A DNA stretch of 5,481 nucleotides from NCBI GenBank assembly GCA_937954195.1, contig CALFYR010000193.1:1-5481 (forward strand). Reading direction: 5' to 3'. The notes beneath the pieces were generated by a model. That model had not been told where the DNA came from, did not search any database, and saw nothing but the letters and a program-made list of their open reading frames with translations. Source of the DNA: an uncultured Dehalococcoidia bacterium. Its GTDB lineage: Bacteria; Chloroflexota; Dehalococcoidia; Tepidiformales; Tepidiformaceae. Of the stretch, positions 1 to 4,777 are shown piece by piece; the stretch's first letter is position 1; each line of letters begins with the position of its first letter. Made by a program: the position numbers and the translations under genes.

Positions 1-150
1 GGTAGCGCATTGGGTAAGTAGAAAGGCTAAAGGGGAAAGGTGAAAGTGGCGCGCCCCCCGGCCCCCTCTCCATTTGCATGGAGAGGGGGAGCAAGCCGCG
101 TGGCGCTTCGGATCGACAGTGGTCGGGATGGCGGTGAGAATCCGAGCGTC
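1..150. other. 5' non-coding region upstream of the metallohydrolase
   Basis: I see no convincing gene here. The downstream frame stays open leftward to a GTG at position 40, but the 37 extra codons are Pro/Arg/Gly-rich, lie N-terminal to the first residues that look like the family, and contain a perfect 12-bp hairpin. The first 50 bases are purine-rich (runs of GGGGAAAGG type) and resemble an untranslated leader or the tail of an upstream intergenic region. No promoter hexamers stand out. Confidence 0.6.
62..89. terminator. Perfect 12-bp hairpin, possible bidirectional terminator
   Basis: CCCCCTCTCCAT at 62-73 is the exact reverse complement of ATGGAGAGGGGG at 78-89, with a TTGC loop. The stem is very stable. 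No T-tract follows on either strand, so it is not a canonical intrinsic terminator. It could end transcription from a gene left of the window, or be a structured 5' leader or mRNA-stabilising element of the metallohydrolase gene. The palindrome is certain; the function is a guess. Confidence 0.5.
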
Positions 151-1509
151 ATGAGGAAGCGGTACGAGTTCGAGGGGCACATTTCGCGGGTGGAAGCGGC
201 GGCGCACCCGTACGTGTACGTGCCGTTCGAGGTGCCCGCACGCTGCTCGCGGATTGAGGTGGCGTACCACTATGCACCGGTGGCGCCGACGGATGAGGCG
301 GCGACGCTGGACATCGGCATCTTCGATATCCGCGGGACGGAACCGTTCACGGGCGGGTTTCGGGGGTGGAGCGGGTCGGACCGGCGGCAGTTCTTCATCG
401 AACACACGGCGGCGACTCCAGGGTACGTGGCGGGGACGCTGCCCTCGGGCACGTGGTCGGTGCTGCTGGGTGCGTATGAGATACCGGAGGGCGGGCTACG
501 GTACTGGCTGACCGTGAGCATGGAGGTCGCCACGAGGGACGAAGTGGCGCTCCCGGAGCCGCTTCTTAGAGAGGCGGCGCCGCGTGGCGCAACGGGTGGG
601 CCGGGCTGGTACCGGGGCGACCTGCATTCGCACACCGAGCATTCGGACGGGGAGAACACGATCGCCGAGATGGCATATTTCGCCAGGTCGCGGGGCCTGG
701 ACTTCCTGGCGATTACCGACCACAACACGACGACGCACATGCCGGAGATCGACGCGTGGCGCGACGCGCCGCTGTTGCTCATCCCGGGCGAGGAAGTGAC
801 CACATACAGCGGCCACGCCAACGTCTGGGGACTGCGCGAATGGATCGACTTCCGGTTCACGACTGACGAGGAGATCCAGCGGTTGCTGCGCTGGGTGGAG
901 GAGCGCGGAAAGTTGATCTCGATCAACCACCCGAAGGGCGTGGGGCCACCGTGGAAGTTCGCCGACCCGGGGTTCGGCGTGCGGGAGGTGTGGCAGGCAC
1001 CGTGGCGCTGGTACAACTGGGAATCGGTCGGCAAGTGGGACGAAGAACTCGTGGCGGGCCGAAAGATCGTGCCGGTTGGGGGCAGTGATGCGCACAGCGC
1101 GCCGCCAGCCGAGCCGCGCCACCCGCACCACGTTGGCGACCCCACGACGTTTGTGTGGTGCGAGCACGGGCTGGGCGAAGAGAGTGTGCTGGCCGGCATC
1201 CGGGCGGGGAGGACGGCGATCTCCGATGGGCCCGCGGGGCCACTGCTCTGGCTCGAGCAGCATTCCGACGGGCGCGTGTTCGCGCGCTACGAACGAGCGC
1301 GCGGCACCACGCTGGAGTTCATCGCCGATGGAGAGCGACCGCTGCGAACGGAACTCGCCGAAGACGCGGGCACGATGGTCGTGCCCGATGGTGTGCGGTT
1401 CGAACGTTATCTGCGGGCCGAACTGAGAGTCGAAGCGCCGAAGGGACGCGAGGACGTCCGGGCGCTCAGCGCGCCGGTGTACCGGGGTGACCTTCCTTCG
1501 GCGGGTTGA
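151..1509 (+). CDS. CehA/McbA family metallohydrolase (PHP-like fold)
   Basis: A 452-residue protein. Residues 1-150 look like a beta-rich N-terminal domain (many alternating hydrophobic strands). Residues about 152-360 are a PHP-type metal-dependent hydrolase domain. Visible metal-ligand motifs are DLHSHTEHSDG (H159, H161), ITDHN (D190, H191), PGEEVT (E214, E215), GHANVWG (H222), INHP (H260) and GGSDAH (D313, H315); this is the complete set expected of an active enzyme. PHP proteins hydrolyse phosphoesters, while the CehA/McbA branch includes carbaryl hydrolases; most members have unknown substrates, so none is assigned. No signal peptide or membrane segment is evident, suggesting a cytoplasmic enzyme. 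The ATG at 151 was preferred to the GTG at 40 because family-like sequence (MRKRYEFEGHISR) starts there and a strong hairpin lies in the would-be extension. The Shine-Dalgarno is poor (GGTGAG at 133-138, 12 nt away), so the exact start is less certain than the gene. The 3' end overlaps the convergent MerR gene by 44 bp. Confidence 0.88.
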   Translation: MRKRYEFEGHISRVEAAAHPYVYVPFEVPARCSRIEVAYHYAPVAPTDEAATLDIGIFDIRGTEPFTGGFRGWSGSDRRQFFIEHTAATPGYVAGTLPSGTWSVLLGAYEIPEGGLRYWLTVSMEVATRDEVALPEPLLREAAPRGATGGPGWYRGDLHSHTEHSDGENTIAEMAYFARSRGLDFLAITDHNTTTHMPEIDAWRDAPLLLIPGEEVTTYSGHANVWGLREWIDFRFTTDEEIQRLLRWVEERGKLISINHPKGVGPPWKFADPGFGVREVWQAPWRWYNWESVGKWDEELVAGRKIVPVGGSDAHSAPPAEPRHPHHVGDPTTFVWCEHGLGEESVLAGIRAGRTAISDGPAGPLLWLEQHSDGRVFARYERARGTTLEFIADGERPLRTELAEDAGTMVVPDGVRFERYLRAELRVEAPKGREDVRALSAPVYRGDLPSAG

Positions 1510-2143
1510 CCGGCTCGCCGACCTGGCCGGCGAGGATGGCTTCGTGCGTCATCCGCCGGAAAGCGAGGATGACAGGTTCGAAGAGGGCGAGACCGGCAAC
1601 CGCACGTTCGATGGCGATTTCCGGGTCGAGCTCGAAGAGGCCGGGGGTGGCGGCGCGTTCGTACTTGGCGATCTCCATCATGGGCTGGGCGTAGATCATC
1701 AGCATTTCGACCGGGGCGCCAGGGAAGAGCATGTCGCGGGCGCCCTGGAAGGCGCGGATGAGCTGGTGGCGGGCGAGGGAATCGGCACGCGTCGGCAGGC
1801 CGAGATGTTCGAGCATGATGTCCAGGTCGGTGCCGATGGCTTCCTGCTCAGGCGTGAGCTCACCGGCATCGGCGCCTCCGAGCGAATCGACCGCGGCTCC
1901 GAGAACTTCGTACGTAGCTTCGCCGGCTTCGAGCGCCTGGACGATGACCGCGATGCGGGCGATGGAGAGCCCGGCGATTTCGCGAAGGGCGCGGATGAGG
2001 TTGGCGCGGCGGACGTGGGCCTCTCCGTAGTCTGCCTGGTTCGGCGAGGAGAGCTCGCCCTGGGGAAGGAGGCCCTCCCGCAGATAGAACTTGAGTGTGG
2101 GGATGGTCACACCCGTGCGTGCGCTGAGTTCGGAGATCTTCAT
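1466..2143 (-). CDS. MerR family transcriptional regulator
   Basis: A 225-residue protein. Residues 1-70 form a MerR-type winged helix-turn-helix: MKISELSARTGV (helix-turn-helix), TLKFYLREGLLPQGE (second helix and wing), DYGEAHVRRANLIRALRE and GLSIARI. Residues 71-115 probably form the antiparallel coiled-coil dimerisation helix and linker. Residues 115-225 are a mostly helical C-terminal part that I do not recognise, presumably ligand-binding. The protein has no cysteine, which argues against metal-thiolate or [2Fe-2S] sensing of the MerR/CueR/SoxR kind and favours an organic ligand. The frame is open to 2314, but the ATG at 2143 matches the family N-terminus exactly and has GGGAG 5 nt upstream (minus strand, 2153-2149); the longer form would read through the operator. 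It is transcribed divergently from the small-ORF/ABC/DUF4188 cluster, 81 bp away, making that cluster and itself the likely targets. Confidence 0.9.
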   Translation of the reverse strand: MKISELSARTGVTIPTLKFYLREGLLPQGELSSPNQADYGEAHVRRANLIRALREIAGLSIARIAVIVQALEAGEATYEVLGAAVDSLGGADAGELTPEQEAIGTDLDIMLEHLGLPTRADSLARHQLIRAFQGARDMLFPGAPVEMLMIYAQPMMEIAKYERAATPGLFELDPEIAIERAVAGLALFEPVILAFRRMTHEAILAGQVGEPVNPPKEGHPGTPAR

Positions 2144-2162
2144 GGATTCTCCCGGGGAGGTG

Positions 2163-2192
2163 TTGACAAGGATAGTTTCACTATCGGATAGT
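2163..2192 (+). promoter_or_regulatory. Predicted MerR-type promoter of the rightward cluster
   Basis: TTGACA at 2163-2168 is a perfect -35 consensus. GATAGT at 2187-2192 matches TATAAT at 4 of 6 positions, with an 18-bp spacer. Spacers longer than 17 bp are typical of promoters activated by MerR proteins, which distort the spacer DNA. A palindrome lies exactly in the spacer (centre 2178 against a spacer centre of 2177.5). Transcription would start near 2199, leaving the AGGAGG at 2211 in the leader of the small ORF. The -10 hexamer is inferred and could be shifted by a base. Confidence 0.6.
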
Positions 2193-2202
2193 GTCACTGT
2201 CC
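2170..2202. promoter_or_regulatory. Double-palindrome operator in the divergent promoter region
   Basis: Two 15-bp palindromes repeat with a 16-bp period: GATAGTTTCACTATC at 2171-2185 (perfect 6-bp arms) and GATAGTGTCACTGTC at 2187-2201 (7-bp arms with one mismatch). The inner halves also form a perfect 7-1-7 palindrome, CACTATC-G-GATAGTG at 2179-2193, so the whole block is a 33-bp imperfect dyad. The first box fills the spacer of the rightward promoter. The second overlaps its -10 and start region, and also a TTGGAC (minus strand, 2204-2199) that could be the -35 of the leftward regulator promoter. Binding by the adjacent MerR protein is inferred from position and geometry. Confidence 0.75.
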
Positions 2203-2224
2203 AATATCTAAGGAGGACACAGCA

Positions 2225-2392
2225 ATGCTGGAAACCATCGCTTCCTATCAGCTCCGGGAACTCGCGACGCGCGAGGCGGAGCTGCGCTACCGGGCGGAAT
2301 ATGACGTGAGCCACCGGCTGGAAAAGCTGGAGCGAGCGGTCTCGGTTAGCCTGGCGCGGCTCGGCCTTCGCCCCGCAGGCGTTAGGCTGTAG
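2225..2392 (+). CDS. Uncharacterised 55-aa helical small protein
   Basis: An ATG-to-TAG frame of 55 codons, beginning MLETIASYQLRELATREAEL. A perfect AGGAGG (2211-2216) lies 8 nt before the ATG, the strongest ribosome-binding site in the window. The gene follows the predicted MerR-controlled promoter and ends 2 nt before the GTG of the ABC ATPase, implying co-transcription and probable translational coupling. The sequence is rich in Leu, Glu, Arg and Ala in a heptad-like pattern (about residues 8-45), suggesting an amphipathic helix or short coiled coil. It has no cysteine, no transmembrane segment and no signal peptide. Codon use is G/C-ending like its neighbours. I do not recognise a family. 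It could be a small accessory or regulatory protein, or a translated leader for the transporter. Confidence 0.68.
   Translation: MLETIASYQLRELATREAELRYRAEYDVSHRLEKLERAVSVSLARLGLRPAGVRL
2383..2388 (+). promoter_or_regulatory. Possible internal -10 element for a leaderless ABC ATPase transcript
   Basis: TAGGCT lies exactly 6 nt before the GTG of the ATPase gene, which lacks a convincing Shine-Dalgarno. This spacing would place the transcription start on the start codon. No -35 is visible, and the hexamer overlaps the last codons of the small ORF. The same geometry (TATGCT, 6 nt, ATG) occurs before the gene at 4778. Tentative. Confidence 0.3.
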
Positions 2393-2394
2393 GC

Positions 2395-3327
2395 GTGACT
2401 GCCGCCATTACGGCCACGGGTGTGCGCAAGAGCTACGGAAGCTTCGAGGCGCTGCGCGGCGTTGACCTGGAGATCGGCGAGGGCGAGGTCTTCGCGCTCC
2501 TTGGACCAAACGGAGCCGGGAAGACCACCTTCGTCGAAATCCTGGAGGGGTTTCGCACGCGCACAGCCGGCGAGGCCACGGTGCTCGGCATCGACCCGGA
2601 ACGTGGCGGCCCCGAATGGCGGGCCCGGCTCGGGATTGTGCTGCAATCGGCCGGCTTTTTCGAACAGCTCACGCCGGATGAGATCACGGCCCACTTCGCC
2701 AGCTTCTACCCGAAACACCTGGACCCGCGGCGCGTGGTCGACATGGTGGGCCTCGCCGAGAAGCGTGACGCGCGCTGCAAGTCGCTCTCCGGCGGGCAGA
2801 AGCGGCGGGTCGACCTGGCGCTCGGCATCGTTGGCGACCCGGACCTGGTTTTCCTGGACGAACCGACGACCGGCCTGGACCCGCAGGGCCGCCGCCAGAT
2901 CTGGGAAGTTGTGCGCGAGTTCACCTCACTCGGCAAGACCGTGGTACTCACCACCCACTACCTGGATGAAGCGGAGCAGCTTGCCGACCGGGTCGGAGTG
3001 ATCATCCGTGGCGAACTTGTGGAAGTTGGCAGGCCCCGGGAGATCGGCGGCCGCGAACGTGCGATGGCGCGGATTTCGTTCTCACTCAATGGCACGCTGA
3101 GCGAGGTGGCTCTTCCTGAGGTGGGAGGACTGATCGATGCGGCGGACGGCGTGGCGACGGTGACGACCGACCGGCCCACGGCAGTGGTCGCGATGCTCGC
3201 CCGCTGGGCCGAGGACCATGGCGTGGCGGAGCTGCCGGGGCTTGCGGTAAGCAGGCCGAGCCTTGAGGACATCTACCTCGCGATGGTGGCGGAGGCCGGC
3301 GAGCCTTCGGATGGGGGCCAGTTATGA
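2395..3327 (+). CDS. ABC transporter ATP-binding protein (DrrA/CcmA-like exporter type)
   Basis: A 310-residue nucleotide-binding subunit that powers the permease encoded next to it. All motifs are intact: Walker A GPNGAGKTT (37-45), Q-loop Q84 in IVLQSAG, signature LSGGQ (131-135), Walker B LVFLDEP (151-157, catalytic E156), D-loop TGLDPQ (159-164) and H-loop H188 in LTTHYLDEAE. Residues about 225-300 form the extra C-terminal domain usual in ATPases of ABC-2 exporters such as daunorubicin-type DrrA; length fits that group. The start is GTG at 2395, giving the standard N-terminus (ITATGVRKSYGSFEALRGVDLEI). It sits 2 nt after the small ORF and overlaps the permease start by 4 bp (ATGA at 3324-3327). 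The exported substrate cannot be read from the sequence; a drug-like or hydrophobic compound is inferred from the family and context. Confidence 0.93.
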   Translation: MTAAITATGVRKSYGSFEALRGVDLEIGEGEVFALLGPNGAGKTTFVEILEGFRTRTAGEATVLGIDPERGGPEWRARLGIVLQSAGFFEQLTPDEITAHFASFYPKHLDPRRVVDMVGLAEKRDARCKSLSGGQKRRVDLALGIVGDPDLVFLDEPTTGLDPQGRRQIWEVVREFTSLGKTVVLTTHYLDEAEQLADRVGVIIRGELVEVGRPREIGGRERAMARISFSLNGTLSEVALPEVGGLIDAADGVATVTTDRPTAVVAMLARWAEDHGVAELPGLAVSRPSLEDIYLAMVAEAGEPSDGGQL

Positions 3328-4175
3328 CTGCATTGCCAGCGACGCCGGTGTTCCGGCCAAACGCGCCCGGGCGCATCCTGCGCCTTTCGTGGGAGCGCAC
3401 CCTGATCGAGCTGCGGCAGTTCTTTCGAACGCCCGAGCAGGTGTTCTTCACGTTCCTGTTGCCGGTGCTGTTCGTTGTCATCTTCTCGACCATCTTCAGC
3501 GGCGAGATTGAGGGCCCGCCGGGTGTGGAGGATGTGGAGTTCGCCCAGTACTTCGTGCCGGGAATGATCGCCACGGGCATCATGAGCGCGACGTTCGCGA
3601 GCCTGGCGATGACCATAGCGGTCGAACAGCACGATGGCCTGTTGCGGCGGCTCTCGGGCACGCCGTTGCCGCGGAGCGCCTACTTCGGCGGGAAAATCGG
3701 GCTCGCATTGTTTACGGCGGCGCTCGAGGTCGTGCTGATCCTTGGGATCGGCGTGGCGCTCTATGGCGTGAACCTGCCTACCGACCCCGCGAAGTGGCTT
3801 GCGTTCCTTGGGGTGTTCATCGCGGGGGTCTCGGCGTGCTCGCTGCTGGGTATCGCCTACACGCGGCTGATCCGGAGCTCGTCGGCGGCTTCGGCGATTG
3901 TGCAGCCGCCGTATCTGATCCTGCAGTTCATTTCGGGCGTGTTCTTGCAGTATTCGGCTGTGCCGCCGTTCCTGCAGGCGATCGCCTCGCTGTTCCCGCT
4001 GAAGTGGATGGTGCAGGGTTTCCGGTACGCGTTCTTGCCCGATTGGGTGGCGGTGGACGACTACGGCGGGCAATGGAACGTGGACCTGGTGCTCCTGGTG
4101 CTGGCCGGCTGGCTGCTGTTGAGCTTCGTTGCGGCGCGGCTCTGGTTCCGGTGGGACCGGACCGGGAGCGCGTGA
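3324..4175 (+). CDS. ABC-2 type transporter permease
   Basis: A 283-residue integral membrane protein, the usual length for a six-helix ABC-2 permease. Predicted membrane segments lie at about 41-59, 74-100, 123-148, 158-178, 188-212 and 254-272. A cytoplasmic N-terminal helix (RLSWERTLIELRQFFRTPEQV) precedes the first segment. The loop after the second segment carries the family-typical DGLLRRLSGTPLPRSAYFGGK (110-124), which contacts the ATPase. Late segments include PPYLILQFISGVF and LFPLKWMVQGFR, characteristic of DrrB/NodJ-type exporters. Its ATG overlaps the ATPase stop as ATGA, so the subunits are probably made in a fixed ratio by translational coupling. One permease and one ATPase suggest a homodimeric pair of each. 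The likely role is export across the cytoplasmic membrane; substrate unknown. Confidence 0.93.
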   Translation: MTALPATPVFRPNAPGRILRLSWERTLIELRQFFRTPEQVFFTFLLPVLFVVIFSTIFSGEIEGPPGVEDVEFAQYFVPGMIATGIMSATFASLAMTIAVEQHDGLLRRLSGTPLPRSAYFGGKIGLALFTAALEVVLILGIGVALYGVNLPTDPAKWLAFLGVFIAGVSACSLLGIAYTRLIRSSSAASAIVQPPYLILQFISGVFLQYSAVPPFLQAIASLFPLKWMVQGFRYAFLPDWVAVDDYGGQWNVDLVLLVLAGWLLLSFVAARLWFRWDRTGSA

Positions 4176-4199
4176 CGTTCGAAATGGCGGATGAAGGAC

Positions 4200-4223
4200 C
4201 GAGGGCGCAGAATGCCGCCCTCG
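4200..4223 (+). other. Hairpin between permease and DUF4188 genes
   Basis: GAGGGCG (4201-4207) pairs perfectly with CGCCCTC (4216-4222), extended by C4200-G4223, with an 8-nt loop. It ends 3 nt before the AGGAGG of the downstream gene. No T-tract follows, so it is unlikely to be an efficient intrinsic terminator. It may set differential expression within the cluster by mRNA stabilisation, partial attenuation or insulation of the ribosome-binding site. Confidence 0.4.
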
Positions 4224-4239
4224 CAGAGGAGGGAATCAG

Positions 4240-4749
4240 ATGGCAAGGGTGAACGCTCAGCGGATGGCGGCAGAGGTCGAAGGCGACTTCGTGGTGTTCC
4301 TGATTGGAGCGCGGTTTAACAAGCTGTGGAAGATCCCGAAGTACCGGTGGTTCCTGGGGACGATGCCCGGAATGATCAAAGAGCTGGAGAAGCACCCGGA
4401 GATGGGGCTGCTCCACGCCCGCACGCACTTCGGACTGCGGAACGTGATGGTCGTGCAGTACTGGCGCTCGTTCGAGCACCTTGAGGCGTACGCCCGGAAC
4501 AAGGACGCCGAACATTTCCCGAACTGGCTGCGCTTTAACAAGGAGATTGGTTCGAACGGCGATGTCGGCATCTGGCATGAGACGTACCGCGTGCGGGCCG
4601 GCGAATACGAGTCGGTGTACAACAACATGCCGCCCTACGGCCTTGGCCAGGCGGGGACGCTTGTGCCGGCGGCAGGATACCGCCGGACGGCGGCGGGACG
4701 GCTTTCGGGCGAGGATTCCGGGGAGCCACCAGTGGCGATTGAGGCCTGA
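4240..4749 (+). CDS. DUF4188 family protein (putative ABM-fold monooxygenase)
   Basis: A 169-residue protein matching the DUF4188 pattern throughout: FVVFLIGARFNKLWKIPKYRW (18-38), PGMIKELEKHPEMGLLHAR (43-61), VVQYWRSFEHLEAYAR (71-86), HFPNW (92-96), VGIWHETYRV (109-118) and YESVYNNMPPYGLG (123-136). As I recall, this family is grouped with the fungal af470-type monooxygenases and has a dimeric alpha-beta barrel fold; its bacterial reaction is not established. Candidate functional residues are the YW pair at 74-75, H92 and H113-E114. Residues from about 147 are a low-complexity tail probably outside the fold. AGGAGG at 4227-4232 lies 7 nt before the ATG. The gene follows the permease by 64 bp on the same strand and probably belongs to the same operon. 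The context suggests it modifies the compound sensed by the MerR protein and exported by the transporter; that is inference. Confidence 0.87.
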   Translation: MARVNAQRMAAEVEGDFVVFLIGARFNKLWKIPKYRWFLGTMPGMIKELEKHPEMGLLHARTHFGLRNVMVVQYWRSFEHLEAYARNKDAEHFPNWLRFNKEIGSNGDVGIWHETYRVRAGEYESVYNNMPPYGLGQAGTLVPAAGYRRTAAGRLSGEDSGEPPVAIEA

Positions 4750-4765
4750 CCGTTCACGTTAGGAG

Positions 4766-4771
4766 TATGCT
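4766..4771 (+). promoter_or_regulatory. Possible -10 element before the terminal gene
   Basis: TATGCT lies 6 nt before the ATG at 4778, the spacing expected of a leaderless promoter. The only Shine-Dalgarno-like stretch, AGGAG at 4761-4765, is 12 nt from the ATG, longer than optimal. No good -35 is visible at 16-19 bp; TTGAGG at 4739-4744 is 21 bp away. If real, the terminal gene has its own promoter and is separate from the transporter cluster. Confidence 0.35.
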
Positions 4772-4777
4772 GCGCGC

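Noticed and set aside
40..150. N-terminal extension of the metallohydrolase from GTG 40
   Set aside because: The extra 37 residues are low-complexity, do not resemble the family N-terminus and are encoded across a perfect 12-bp hairpin. ATG 151 gives the expected beginning.
270..1199. 309-aa minus-strand open frame opposite the metallohydrolase
   Set aside because: It is Ser/Pro/Arg-rich with no domain and exactly antisense to conserved catalytic motifs; a shadow of the GC-rich coding strand.
1487..2191. 234-aa open frame on the + strand opposite the MerR gene
   Set aside because: It is antisense to a clear MerR protein, has Asp/Glu/Gly-rich non-domain composition, lacks a ribosome-binding site and runs into the operator. 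This is a GC-rich codon shadow.
2144..2314. Upstream extension of the MerR protein to an ATG at 2314
   Set aside because: It would translate through the operator and promoter and antisense to the small ORF. The canonical MerR start MKISEL is at 2143 with its own GGGAG.
3273..4073. 266-aa minus-strand open frame opposite the permease
   Set aside because: It is Arg/Gln/His-rich composition without hydrophobic core or motifs, and the sense strand encodes a clear six-helix permease.
4666..4686. 7-bp inverted repeat CCGGCGG/CCGCCGG near the end of the DUF4188 gene
   Set aside because: It lies inside coding sequence made of GGC/CGG repeats, has no T-tract, and is readily expected by chance at this GC content.
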